Assembly: GCF_964204645.1 (NCBI RefSeq)
Contig: NC_134029.1
Location: 23,950,450 to 24,014,449 of the forward strand
Source of the DNA: Tubulanus polymorphus
Lineage: Eukaryota > Nemertea > Palaeonemertea > Tubulaniformes > Tubulanidae
DNA: 64,000 nt
Direction: 5' to 3'
Part shown: positions 1 through 13,400 of the stretch, in pieces
Numbering within the stretch: the stretch's first letter is position 1
How the letters are laid out: the number at the start of each line of letters is the position of its first letter
The notes under the pieces: generated by a model
Seen by the model: only the letters and a program-made list of their open reading frames with translations
The model's database searches: none
Told to the model about the DNA's origin: nothing
Program-made: the position numbers and the translations under genes

Positions 1-1270
1 CCCCGGAAGACGCAAGAGATTCTATTTCCTTTTGATCTGAATCATTAGCTGTTTCTCCCTTATTCATCGCACTGCAGTGACCAGCGGCTGCGGCTGATGC
101 CCCGGCACATTTCTGAATATAAGCTTTTTTATCATTGAATTCAAAGTAATATTTCTGAAAAAGAATAAGTTGCTTCTGTATACATTGGGTCTAATTGTGA
201 ATTCAGCTCACAGCTGAACCATTCCAACCGGATAGAAATCGTGTCACGTGACGCTTACCAGACATGTGGCACATTGAATCATCTTCGGTTGCGGACAAAC
301 AGGGACGTTCTTACACACATTCTCAATACAACTCAACCCCTGGGTGCCTGAAAGCAGTTTCATATTATGCCTTTCATTTCTAATATCGTGTTTATTCGTT
401 TTTTCCAGGAATAAATGAAAATAATGCACAACAGCACGTTGAATTGAAACCAGTTGTCACGCACTGTGAAGGGGTGTATTCATGATTTATGAAATAATAA
501 CTGTTTACAGTACAGATATATAACCTTGAGACAATGACATTATTTCAGACATCGAATTTAGGCGCAAACAGAAAAGCTCAGTTTAGTCTTCTTTTTGGAA
601 TTGTTTAGATTTTTCGCGAAAAGCGTTTGTTCATCTTCAACTAAAGTTCGATCTAGATTTTTTTTCTCGGTGTCAGGGCGTTTCCTAAATGGACACGTTT
701 TCAATCCTTTTTGACCGGATAAAACAAAGAATTGCTTTTTTTATTATCAGAGTTTCCAGTTACTAGGTGCCATTTTGAGGTGGTCTCGTGGGACCCGCGT
801 TGTTGGATAGATCTATACATGTTTTAAACTAAAACCATATGCACGAGTCGCCCATCTCTCCCTAGTTAAAAATAGAGTTATGTGTCGTTGGAAAGGTGAA
901 AATTTCTATTTTCTGATGAGGTGTGTTTAATTTTTTCGGCTGCAATAATCGAACACAGATATACAGTTTAAAAGAAATGTCACTTTTAGTATAAGAAATT
1001 GTTTTTTTTTTGGGTAAAAAATGTTAAAATCTGTCCAGCCAGTGCGACCCAAAATGGCACAACGAAACTTTCCTATTTCATTTCAGCTACCGGACTAAAT
1101 ATATATTCGGAGAATCATTTTTCCTTGTTTTAGATCTAAAGTTTTCTAGCGTCCGGCCCGTAACGGCCCGAATCAACCACTAATACATTCCAATTCAGTG
1201 TATGTAACTTACCTCCATAGCACAGAGCTGATAAAACTGCAAGAATGACGATTCCGCGGATGAGCGACAT
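1..1270 (-). CDS. small secreted cysteine-rich protein, 3' end beyond window
   Basis: Three minus-strand exons join in phase: 1270-1213 (ATG at 1270, donor GTAAGT), 347-259 (acceptor TTTCAG, donor GTAAGC) and 112 to beyond position 1 (acceptor ATTCAG). The first exon encodes a classic signal peptide (MSLIRG, then a hydrophobic core ending SALCYG). The mature part starts around GTQGLSC and shows cysteines spaced C-x4-C-x5-C-x7-C-x2-C-x2-C-x10-C, followed by an Ala-rich loop and a polar, acidic stretch that stays open to the window edge. I do not recognise the family. The chosen ATG has AAAA just before it; an upstream in-frame ATG at 1330 would bury the signal peptide and is less likely. The gene starts about 760 bp downstream of the ACE stop, in the same orientation. 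The splice model is strong, the function unknown. Confidence 0.6.
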
Positions 1271-1560
1271 TTTGGCTTTATTCGGTTCTCTCTCGAAAGA
1301 TCGAATATCGGCAATGTGGGTATAGGGCAACCATTCACTAAACTAGTTTCATTCAATTTCAACACAATGCACTGTAGAATTCACTTTCAGAAGGGCTTTG
1401 TAATTGTTAGCCGTGGTACTGACGGTTAATTTGAAATATGTAATGCAAAAAAGTATTCGCTTGAGATCGAGTAAACATATATAAATAGATTCAATGAACA
1501 AAAACCGGAAGAGGGGCAAAAGTAAGGAGGTGGTAGGGAAAGAAAATCATATTTCTAACC

Positions 1561-1676
1561 AGGCCTCAGTTTTACAGTTGCGACTTCAAGTACATGCATT
1601 GTAAGATTAGCTATAGAACAAAGATGGTCTTAGGCTGGTCTTGAAGTCAAATTTTGGCTATCTTACAGGTCCCTGA
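1561..1676. repeat. palindromic MITE-like element, copy A
   Basis: About 116 bp between the ACE stop and the next gene. The left end (AGGCCTCAGTTTTACAGTTG then CGACTTCAAG) is mirrored by the right end (CTTGAAGTCAA ... TACAGGTCCCTGAG). It shares the internal words TAGCTATAGAAC and GGTCTTAGGCTGGTCTT with copies at 14.7 and 56.7 kb. Degenerate. Confidence 0.5.
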
Positions 1677-2028
1677 GTTCACAAAAACGAGATTGACAAA
1701 AATGAGGCAAATCATATGACGTAAATATATTCTATATTTCTCTCGCGATTTATATTCAACAGAAACGTGTTTGTATAGAAATGAATCGCCAGAAGTCAGT
1801 CAGAATTCAAATGTGTATGAAAAATAGATGTTACAATTTCCGAATGAAGAATAGTAGTACGCCTTTGTTACTGAAACCAACGACTGTAAGAACAACTTAT
1901 TACAAGGAAGAACCCTGCTGGCCTTCAGTCCAAATATTGCTACATTACTGACACACAGTCTGATACGGAATCATTTCTATTACGAATCCAAAATCAAAAC
2001 AAAATTAGGAAAGGCGGACATGAATTCA

Positions 2029-5000
2029 TTAATCCCAACCGACTGGAATACCCCTCTTCTCGTTATGGCCTTGTAGCCATTCATGAAGAGGAGCAAAATA
2101 ATTTAGAATTGCGGATGCATCTAATTTTCCACGTGAACTTGGGTCAAAGTCTTGCATGGTTTCTTGCCACGGAAGAGCAGCTCCTTTTGACAGCATTTCT
2201 CTGGAAAAGAAAATAGCACCAAACTGTTTCCTGAAGAGAGTCGGATCCAGCGCCGGAGTTGACATACGACGCAGAGTTAACTCATTGAAAATGAACTAAA
2301 ATCTAAACTCCAAGGTAACTCTTACTGGCGGCCCTGGAACTGGATCCTGATTTGTTAGACAATCGTTACAGAAGGACACCTGGTATACTTACAGAAATTT
2401 ATTCCCAGCCGCTTCTGAACCATATATGTCGCAATTGTGAATCGGGCCGGTTTGTCGGGCACAAGAGCAGAGCTTTTTTTGGAATTGGAATTGAATTATG
2501 AAACTGATGAAGTATCTGAAAAAGAAACGATTCTTGCTTTTCAAATGAAACCAGGGTAACAGAATATACTTGATATGGTAAAATTCCAGTTTCTTTATTT
2601 TCAGGATATCCATCTTTACACAATCTAAATGCGTGGTGTTGGAAGAATAGCCGAACTCTGACGTGGAAACAGTTTAAACCCAACTATATAGGTGTGACCT
2701 GACGATCGAGAGTTCTCGTAACTCCATTATTTTGGTTTATTGAATTTTGTTTTTTATCTTTAAAATTCTCTGAATAGTGGGTTTTGAACTTATTATACGT
2801 AATATTGTATTTTTACCTAATATATGGTGTAAATTGAGCCACATGATACTTAGAAATGGCGTCAAAATCGTTTTCAGTGCGTTCCACTGGTGGACCTAAT
2901 CCCTGAAAATATTTCCTGCAATAAACCCAGTTTATATGTTATTATCCATGCTGATACCTTTCATGCATTCATTTTTCAATATGCAATAGAAAAATTCGTA
3001 ATCGTTTTCTAATCCAAAGGAAAGAAATGAAATTTTAACGATCAGAAATATATCTTCAGTTGCTATAGGCTAACCTGTATTCCCACCAAGCTTGGTTGTA
3101 ATTCTGCTCAGAAATACTACCGTTAAATACAGCCCAGCGCCACGTCTCAACAGTCAAACTATACGGTAGGAAAATAATTTTGGCCATAGCTTGACGGAAC
3201 AGATAGTTGATCATCATACCATCTAATGAAGAAATTTAATAAAATCAATTTAGAACTGTTAGCGTTCGTTTTTAATCTCAAGGAGCCGGTCCCATAGTCA
3301 TGGCTTAAACTTAAACACTGGTCTAAGATCATCTTAGTTCTATAGCCAATCACTTTCGGACTTAAGTCTCGGCTACGGAATCGGCTCAACATGTTTTATA
3401 AACTATGCAATATTAACTTACAATCGTCAAATCTATCGGTTTCAGCTAATAAGCCAAGTTTCTTTAGGTGTTTAGGCGTTGTAACAGATAGCGCGATAGT
3501 ATCACCGACTGCCTCGTGAAACCCGGCGTTGGCTCCCGATCGATATAAAGCAGGTAGATTACTGTACGCCATATAATACTGAACGTGGCCCATCTCGTGG
3601 TGGACGGTCTTCAGGTCATCCATGTTGATTTTTGTACACATCATTATCCTGAAAACATTGACGACAATAATATCAAATTTATGTGTATTATGTCGATGGG
3701 TGTGAATGGTGGTCCGGAAAGTGGTTGTTAGATGGAAACGGCGGGGTCTGATGTGATATGTAGAAACCTGCAAGTGAAACGCGACAGTTTCTTTTATTAC
3801 CATTAATAAAACATGAAGGCGATTCGTGATGACGAAGACGAGCTTTTCAAGTAGAGAGTAAATTAGAGAAAACCTATTGACCTTAACCGTTGCGCGTTGG
3901 CCAGGTGTGACAGTCCCACGCCTGGTGGTGGACACTTTTACCAGACCTATCTCTGTTTATTGCGGTTAGAAATGAATGACTGGGATGTTCTTATCATTCG
4001 ATGAAAAGTAGTTGTCGGCTCGGTTTTTAATTTCACCAGTACTAAAACGTATTTGGAACTCGTGGGAATCAATTTAAAGTCAATATCGCGATGAAGTCTA
4101 CAACGCGTGATATATGCTCGAGATGGATTCACACGAGTCCCAAATACACCTGGGTTCCAGTTATGTATCCAATGCATCGGGGAGAAGTGAGTTACTATAG
4201 GTCTATACCTGTAATCATCCCTATGCGGAGAGTTCATATCCCATGCAGTACCGTGACAATTTATCCGTCTGTTCTTTGGTTTTTGGATATCGCTATTTTT
4301 CCAAAACTTGCTCGTCATTTCGTTCATTCCGATCGATTTGTAGAAGTCTTCGGCCATTTTGAACATGCGCAGTGGAGTGTATTTCTTCTTTTTCATTGTA
4401 TCGCTTACGTCTAGAGAGGGGGCATTCGGATAGGGCCACATCAGGTCTACAATATCCTGCCAATTTTGAGCCCACATATTACCTGAAAGGAGGATTCATA
4501 TAAACACATTCATACGTCTTCGGAACAGTAAAGGTTATTCAAAACAGATAGAAATAGATATGAAAAATGAAAAAATTGGTCAAGGAAAGAAATTCTGCTA
4601 AATTACTTCATTTCGATTATATTTACCCAGTAAATGAGCTGGAATAAGACCTCGGGCGGGGATCTTATGCGGATAAACCTGACGTAGTTTCCAGCGTACG
4701 AATGCGTGCAGCTGTTCGTACAACGGTTTGACCTGTCGCCAAATATTCAACGATTCCGTATCGAAACGTTTGTTAGCGGTATCGCTCTCGCGCCAGAACT
4801 CACCGTAATCCGCGTAACCTGAATATCAGAAAACATTTATTAAGATGAATAAGTTTATGATATCAAAAAGTACATTTTTGTATCATACAACGCAAACACA
4901 TAATATTTTAGGACGGGTGGAAAAATCTGATAGAATTTACTTAGATATTCAAGTTTCCTTGGAAGAGTGATTGGTTCTGGTGGAACGGTCAATGTTTGCA

Positions 5001-7448
5001 CAAAGACAAGTGAAAAAGTAAAAGATTTTTGAAAACGTGGACAAGAGTTGACGAGGAATATGTTCAGCATTGACCATAATCATGTTGGACTTTCCTCCAG
5101 GCGAACTAGTGTAATTAGACAGAAACTCTTAGCTATCCATCGAACAAAGTTAATTAGTCAAACGCCTCCAGTATCGAATTGATTCTTTGATTCAATTAGT
5201 CAAACGGGTGTCGTTGATAAGGTCCCGTTCTCTGTGTCTGTGTTCCCTGAAAGTCACTGAAACAGTTACATCGAAATCCAAGCAAAATACCGAGAAAACC
5301 ATGGAAAACTCTCATATATGTGGAATTCATAAAGACTACAAAAGTAATTCCTCTTCAGGATACAATATTTTCTTTTTTGTCGAAATCATGTGCGGATTGC
5401 AGTTATAGCGCAGGTTGTTTATTTAGTCGCCAGCTGTGTAAGTGTAAATATACCGTCTCCGTTGACAAAATAATGGCCTATTAGAAAGCACATCAACTCA
5501 CCAGTAACACAACGACAGAATGACCGCACGCTGTTTAGAAACGTGTCATCGCAGAACAAGCATTTACTAAAGGGAGCCATATATAAGAAGTTTAGCGTTT
5601 GACTACAATTTAGCCTCCTGTGAACACCGGGTATCTAATCACAACGATCTTTTCAGTTTACATATTCAAATTTTCAAAAACCGAATTCACTACGTAATTT
5701 CCGGTAAAACCGGAAGTGAGCGTACCACGTGATCTTAGCCAAGAACAATTACACGCCTGCACAATAAACACAATTGAACGCGCTTGTGTCAAGACAAACC
5801 AATCTCATTGGTTTTGAGAGGAACACGGCGATGATGAGTTGATTGCGTGTCAGCAAATAACGCTATTTAGTTAATTGCTCATACGGCAAAGACTGCAAAT
5901 ATCTAGTCTGTTTCTGAGGAAATATTCCACATTTCTCGGATTCACCGTTTTCTATATACAAAAACTTAAAAGTCTTAGATACTGACCATGTTCGCGCGCG
6001 CCTTTGTTCAATAATTGAACAACTTCTGGGAAGAGCTTCCTTGATTTCGGTCCGGTCGCGTCTCGCCAACCTTTCCAAACTTTCAGCAGCTTATCATAGT
6101 CTCGAGAATTGGACAAAATGTCCGACAAATGGGTCAAGTGTAAGCAATCTTTGGTCCCGTCGTCATCGTCGACGCAAACCGTTGCGTCATTATAAATGAC
6201 TTCCAACTGTTGCGATAGTTCTTCCACTATCCTGTGCAAAAAAAACGCAACCATAAAATCGTAACGCACTTAAGTGTGAAATATAGAAACATTAAATACC
6301 TTCTAAACGGGTGAAACTTACTTGACATCATTTTCACTATGCAATGCAGCTGATAGAGTGATGAGTTTGAATTGTCTACGGACATCATCGCTTAAATGCA
6401 TGAAACGAGTGGTGAAGATCTGCGCTTCGTTGACTTTTCCCTTGCACCATTCAACAAACTGAACTCCTACATCCAAACTCTAACAAAAGCGAATCAAAAA
6501 TTAATTAATTATATGAAATAAACTACAATTTACGGTAGATGAATTCGCTAAGTTTCGAATATACATTCGAAGTTCAACGTCCTATTTTACAATATTTTGT
6601 ACTAATTCCTACTACTTTAAATTTTCATTTAATTCGTAAATAAAACATTATAAGTTACAATCAAAATTAATTAATTATATGAAATATACTACGATTTACG
6701 GTAGATGAATTCGCCAAGTTTCGAGTGATTTATGACACTTTCTCTATCCAAACGGTGTTTAGTTAGATTCGATTGAAGATATCTTACTATTTTTCTTAGC
6801 TCTTCATTACCGAGATCGTCGTCGGCGTTAAAATCAGCTATGGATTTTCTACGCTTCCAATTGGTTAGACCTTGGTCGTATTGTCGCAGCCATTCCTCGG
6901 CACCTTTAAGGTGAAATAAGACGTGAACGCGATTGGAAGTTTAGAAAATTCGACACCGAACAGTTATTTTAAAGGCCTGCTGTTAAGTAGCACCGATAGT
7001 GCAATGAGCTTTATGTCAAATGAAATAGATGGACTCGATTTTGCAGAAGAAGTTCTTTGGAACTGCAGGAGATGCGCTCCGCTGCGGTTTATAAGAAAAC
7101 ACCTGCTACTCGGTATAGACAGGACAGATTAGTTATTCAACTTCAAGACTTCCAAGTGGAAAACACCTGGAAGCTACAATAATTCAATTCTTTACTCAAC
7201 GATAGTTTCACCGAGGTTTCCCGACGTGATCACTCGAATATCACTAATTCTTGAGCGCTGGTTTAGGTCACGGAGAAAGGGAATCGCGCACACTGGAAGT
7301 GTCTCTGAATCAACTTACTTTCCTGCTCACGTAGCACTCTTTCAAGGAATTCATCTTCCAACCTTGTTAATTGGCTGCATCGTATTTCCAGCAAAATCAA
7401 CGACACACATAACAAACCAATGGTTAATCGAATAAATCCATGGTTCAT
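2029..7448 (-). CDS. angiotensin-converting enzyme-like M2 metallopeptidase, secreted, 11 coding exons
   Basis: A zinc dipeptidyl carboxypeptidase of family M2 that would cleave dipeptides from peptide C-termini outside the cell. Coding exons: 7448-7319, 6903-6788, 6479-6322, 6231-5987, 4818-4627, 4482-4209, 3648-3422, 3222-3075, 2915-2817, 2515-2393, 2200-2029. Every junction has GT/AG borders and compatible phase, giving 1884 nt or 627 aa, the size of one ACE domain. Residues about 1-24 form a signal peptide (MNHGFIRL to EIRCS). HEMGH lies at about 389-393 and the third zinc ligand Glu at about 417 in FHEAVGD, with the 28-residue His-Glu spacing known from human ACE. The KYH and YIRYF motifs, which bind the substrate carboxylate and chloride in mammalian ACE, are present, as are three conserved disulfide pairs. 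The protein ends PVGWD with no hydrophobic anchor, so it should be secreted like insect Ance. A TTTTTTTCAG about 40 bp upstream of the ATG suggests a 5' UTR intron. Confidence 0.95.
3282..3388. repeat. palindromic MITE-like element, copy B, in an ACE intron
   Basis: About 107 bp in the intron between the zinc-site exon and the next ACE exon. The ends GGAGCCGGTCCCATAGTCATG and the mirrored GGAATCGGCTC pair with each other. Inside are ACTGGTCTAAGAT and TTAGTTCTATAGC, as in copies C and G. It interrupts no coding sequence. Confidence 0.5.
6492..6724. repeat. duplicated ~66-bp segment in an ACE intron
   Basis: A 66-bp block at 6492-6559 (AATCAAAAATTAATTAATTA through ACGGTAGATGAATTCGC and AAGTTTCGA) recurs at 6660-6724 with a few substitutions, in direct orientation about 168 bp apart. 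It lies in the intron between the second and third ACE coding exons. Confidence 0.8.
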
Positions 7449-10400
7449 TTTATAAGTTCGAAACTTCTTTTCTTAAAAGTAGATCTCTGAAAAAAATGAA
7501 TTACGATAATATGATGTTAAACTATTTCTATTACTATGATATAAACGTATCATTAAGCCTTTTTCTCTCAATAGGCCTGAACGTCTTAGTGATTGTACAG
7601 CCTTGAGGGCTCTGTTCAGGTCCTTATCATCAATCTACTAATTCTGTCTGTTATTTTGTAATCGATTTAATTGATGATGAAATACATCATTATCATTATC
7701 AATACTATCATTATTATTATTATCCTCAAAGAAAACGATACCGACTCGAACTCACTGAAGTTACGCAAATAAGAGGAGTATATTTTGCTGCTGTATTTGG
7801 TTTCATGAGTTCGGAAATGTGTTTATTTCAACATGTGGTATCGACAACTGATTCGTCGAACTCGTAGTTGTTCAAATCTCTTCATACGCGTTCGATGCGC
7901 CCGAAATGCACGTAGCTATCCACCGAGAACCATTTATAGGACTTCTCCGAAATCATTGATAAGAGACAGGATTTCAACCGTTTCTTTACGCGGATTTATT
8001 TTTAATCACAGCGCTGCTGAATATATATACACGTATATACAACTATCACGACACGAGCTGACAAAATAATCTTTGTTCTAAGGAAGTTGTGACCGCCATC
8101 GAATTGCTAAATACGACACCGCTCCGCAAACACGTATCGCTAAAGATTTCTGGCACGAAATAGCCTTCAGACGAAATCGTGGTCCGATTATCGAGAGGTG
8201 TCGGATAATTCTTCAGTGATGTACACACACACAAACACACGATGTTTTTGAGGGAAATGTTTATTGCTTAGGCTATACAGAGAAGATGACAGGATCTGAC
8301 GATGAAAGGGATTTACCAACATAGCGCGCCTTTAATCTGACATTGTTTTTATCTCCACACCGACTGCTGACCGGCCGACGCGACAGAATCCTATCATCGA
8401 CGTGTAGCTAGTTCTACTTGTCTAAGAGACGAAGAAAACTTTGAAATGAAAGCAAATGTCGCCTCGAAAATCGGTTTAGTAAAGATTGTGGACAATCTAT
8501 TTATAATTCCATTTAACAAATGAAATTACGAGATGAAAGGAAATGCGCCTATTTGATTATTAGAACGGACAGTAAACCGGATAGATTCGCTTTATCCATA
8601 TCTCTATTATTATCATATAAACATGCAGAGGAATTTATTCTAAGAATTTTCCCACAGGTAGAAACGAGATATTTACGAGTAAAAGATGGCAATATATATT
8701 CTGAATATCAGATACAGATAAGTAGGCGACCGTATAGATTGACACAGAACGCGAACGAATAAAGATTGCTGGAATCAAACCAAGAAAAAAAAACATTTCT
8801 GGAATTTGATTGGTTTCATTTCCATTATATGTGCAGCTGATATTTGGATATAATGGTGAAATAGAGTAAAATTCTAACACAAAAAGTAAAGCCGCATAAT
8901 TAATCGGTCAAATCCGTTAGAATATTATTATGTGGTAAATATTCTGCATCAAATTTTCTGAATTATCAATTCATTTAATTGTCAAAATGGCAACTTGTGC
9001 GCGGTTTCATACGCGTAATTAAACTATATTTCATATAGTGGATTTGCATTATTTTTCGTGTGCGATCGTTACTTTGTCATCGAACCCACGACCGTAAACT
9101 TTCAACAGTATTCGCAAGGTCGAGGTATAACACAAAAAATGAAAATTTTGTTTTTTTTTCTTCATAATTATAGATTGAAAATGAAAATTTCGGTTATAGT
9201 TAAGCCTACGACTCACTCATTCTCATCACCATAATCATTATCATTAACAGTATTTTACAGAAGCTCCATATAAACATTAGTTATAGATTAACGACTTCTG
9301 GTATTTATTCGATTCACCTGTTTCAGCTGTGTCAATATTGGAACGAACAGCTATTGCTAAAGTGTATGACCAGCAGCCAACAATCATAAAACCATGGAGA
9401 ATTTGATATCTAACGTTAGAAACGTGCAACGAAACGAAAATAAATCTCTTATCATTGTATATTACTAGGTTTACTAAAATGGGATATGAGCTAACATCCG
9501 TAGGAGAAAGTTTCTCGAAGTCTCAGAGTTATCAATCCGATATATAACGAATACTTCACTAAAACTATATTCAGAAATGAAAATTCTTCGACTGAAATTT
9601 TATAGATGATTCAGAACTGTACAAAAATTACCCCCGAGTTTTAGATCTGCGGATATACAAATCATTTACATTGCGATCGCTGATAAACTACGTACCTCAT
9701 ATATACGAAACGTTCTTCACGTTCGTTCGAAAAATCTCTTAAACAACTAAAATCCACGAGAAACTTTCATCAAACTGATCAGAGAGCGAAACAGTATTTT
9801 AGATGTCAATTATATCCAGAATGAGCGGCGTTTACAGCTGTGCTACTGTTTAACGCGCCTATTACGAGCTGTTTATATGATGAACGCGACACAACCAATG
9901 ATGATCGAGCTCCACGATTCAACTTCAGTTCGAATCACAAGCAAAAGAAAACATTTCCATATTGAACCATCGTCGGTAGATGATTCTCAATTACTGTCGT
10001 GTAATTTGGATAAAACGTAATTTCTAATATCAGTTTATGATATGATATGTGATATGATATGATTAATTTTTTTCATATGAAATCTTAACAGAATCAATGA
10101 ATAAACAGTATATATGTATATATTGAAAATGTAATAATATTAGATGAAAGACTGCTTTGAAGCAACAGTTAGCTTGTACGAGAAAGCAGCCCTAGAAAAT
10201 AAGGAAAATGCAATAAGATAAAGAGAAGAGAAGACAATTGAATAAGAAAAACGACATATAGTTTAATACGAGCAAGCTTAGACGGGCTGAAAAGGCTAGA
10301 ACAAAAAGGGCAGCGACTACAAACAAAACAGGATGAACTCGAGATACGTACATTTATTTAATTATGATGATTGAAAACATTTTTAGAAGATAGAGGATTT

Positions 10401-13400
10401 TAGACAAAATCTAACTGTGAACATAACTATAGAAGGATTCAGTATACCGTCATTTGTTTATTTCATGGGAATTAGAAAGGACTAAAACAAATGTGCATTC
10501 ATTCATTTATTCTGACTGGTTCACATCAGGAAATGTTTACCTTGACCGGAAGTAATAGCCGGGTTTTGTCTTCGTTGTTCTCAGTTGACTCTCGACTATT
10601 GCTGTGGTGAATATACGCAATACCTCCAGTTGTATTATACCAGACGCGTAGAAAATCATTCTTATTCATGATATATTCTTATCAATCTCAATCGTGAATT
10701 ATTTGATTCCATGACAAAAAATGACGTGGAATGCGAAATTTCCTACGAGACCCCAAATTGATTCTTCAGATTAACATCAGAAAAATTTCAAAAAAGTAAA
10801 AAGTACCAAGTAAAAAAAAAGCTTTAAATATTTTAATTAGTAAAGGCTTCAATACTCAAAATGAAACTAAAACGGGAAACTCGTTTAACGGTTATGCGGT
10901 GTACGGCACCAATACGGTAATTCCGGTTAAATATTTGGACTGGTTAATGGATGCATATCAATATTCATCTGGCGCTGGCCGTCATTTTATCAACTGATGT
11001 TCGAGATATCCCCATCACGTGGCTAAAAACGTAATATTTACCGAACTCTTATTGAGTAAATGACTCTCGCGAAACTCAGCCGATGCCCATCGTCAATCTC
11101 ACGGGGATCGAAACGTTTTATAGGGAACACTTCGGAAAATATCACAGCCGTTAAAACTATAGTGCGTTCTCTATATTTGACTATAAAATATTATCTTATC
11201 GGTTGAATTGTTTTGACGGAATATTATTACAAATGTTATTGGTGATTAACAGGCATCGTTGATGCAAACGAAATAAAATAAACCCGGATATTGCTGATTA
11301 TTCGTGAAGCAAAGACTCGATGGGATACAAAAACGACCAAATCGGTCCCGTAATGAAACGACGTTACTGTCGAGTGAATATATCATGTAAATATTAGATT
11401 TACACAATTCTAGCGAGCAAAATTTCATTACTTTAATCCATTTATTGATTCAGCCAGAAGGCGAATAAATACACGCGAGACTAAATCATCTTTAAAAATG
11501 AGAATCGTTGATTACGTAAGGTATTCAGTACTTTAATGCCGCAAACTCATTATTCAGTTCACTCCCGCATTAACGAATCGTAGTGGTTTTTTTCGGCACC
11601 ATTTTCCCGCCTATGTAGCGTTACCAACGGATACTGACCCGATTCGGTCGTGCGCGCGAAACCGTGAAGCGTAAACTTATCTTAGAGACCTTCTATTTTC
11701 GTAATGCGTATTAGCAGAAAAGTACCGAATCATATACACGTAAGACACATAAGTCTGATATTGACCGAATTGTCGAGGAAACACGGTTTAAGCTCAACGA
11801 ATAACATCACCCACCAGTCATCATATATATGTAGGATCTTACGAGAGCGGCTTATTTCGGATCAACCGATTTTTTCTTTCTCGGAGAGTCTCCCTTCATC
11901 TGGCTGTCTGTTTGCGCGATTTGTGAACATAAGCCAACCTTAAATATTAGATAAACAAAGCGTAGAGTGCGTACGTTTCTCTACCGGAGACGGTTTCGAT
12001 TTTTGTAGCTTAGATTAGTTTCCTGTAGTTTCTTCATCGTTAAAACGAACTAAATAACCATCATTTGATCGAAGGTTGCCACTAATTCGTTCATCGATAT
12101 GTTTATTCGGGTTACGACGGACGGAAATAGAAAAATCAGACGACACTGTGTAAATTGTTTGCGCAGTCTTCTTACTTTGACTTGAAACCGTAAATTTTTC
12201 ATGACTTACTGAAAATTCTACGTTCATTTCTATGATATCCCCACATTCATTTTTATGGACTTTTGCGGAGACTGTTTCAACCAGTACGGTGTATATGGTG
12301 TAGGACAGAAGACGAATTAATGGCGATGTGAGACAATAAATAATCAGGGGTAGATTTAAGGGGATTTCGAGGGTCGGGACCCACCTTATTCCAAACTGAC
12401 GTCGCCCAAGACAGAAATCGTTATAACCTGCCAGTTTGACTCTTATACTCTCGAAAATTGCATCTTTTCTGACGCATTTCATCAAAAACATCTACGTTCA
12501 CTTCCTATTTTCCTGCACATTTAATTTTTGTAGATCTATCCCTGATAAACACGTTACTAAATGTTCACACACGTGTACGATTTTCCGATGTCTTATTTTG
12601 AGATTTGTTCGTCTGACTTTCCTATAAATAGTATCATAATACGTATATCCAATGATAGCTCATTCAAAGCGGGACGAAAAGCTTTTACTCTAATCATCAT
12701 CGGAGAATTCATACATAATAAACACTATCAAACACGCTGCAGCTCCCTCCGTCATGCGCCAGTGTCCGCCGATAATAATAATGATCATAGATTATTAACT
12801 GATTCTCGTTTGTGAGGAGAAACTGTGGGTTTTAGTGTAAATCTGTATAATTGATACATCGTGTATTGTTTCGCTATATTGTGAATACTCAGTTTCTCAC
12901 AGAATCGAAAACAAAGGAAATCATTGTATTTGACAGTGGAACTTCGGTGGAACGATCTTCAGTCACTTCAGCCGGTCCAGGCTCGATCGAAGATTGTTTA
13001 CACAAACCGAAATTTCCACTTTTTTAAGAAGAAGGGAAAACGTTCGAACTCGACCATTGACGTAAAGTCTCTTGATACATTAATGATTCGACCAATCGTA
13101 CAACTTTATATGTACTTCGATTTCCAATTTCAAATATCCCGTTTAGTTTCCGGTAGGTGTGGAGGATTTGTAGAGGACAAAAATCCAAACCGAATCAAAA
13201 TTCGGTCAATCATCAAATGTAGAGGGGCAATTCCCGCTCATTCAAGATCAAATCTTCACCTTTTCGCACAATGCAACGCTACTAGCTGAACATGGTCGAC
13301 ATTTCTTGGAAAATCATTATATAAACGTTTTTTGGTAACGTAGTGAAAACTGGTGGAATAAATTGAACGGATATTAGCTCAGTGACTATCCGTACACTCG

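Noticed and set aside
2898-2908. Acceptor TTTTCAG at the ninth ACE exon
   Set aside because: Using it puts the reading frame into a stop. The upstream acceptor ATTGCAG (exon from 2915) keeps frame and restores the conserved [10 protein letters not shown] text.
12015-12491. Open frame of 158 codons on the minus strand
   Set aside because: No recognisable domain, no splice context, and the N-terminal half looks like random hydrophobic text. Length alone is weak evidence in a 64-kb window.
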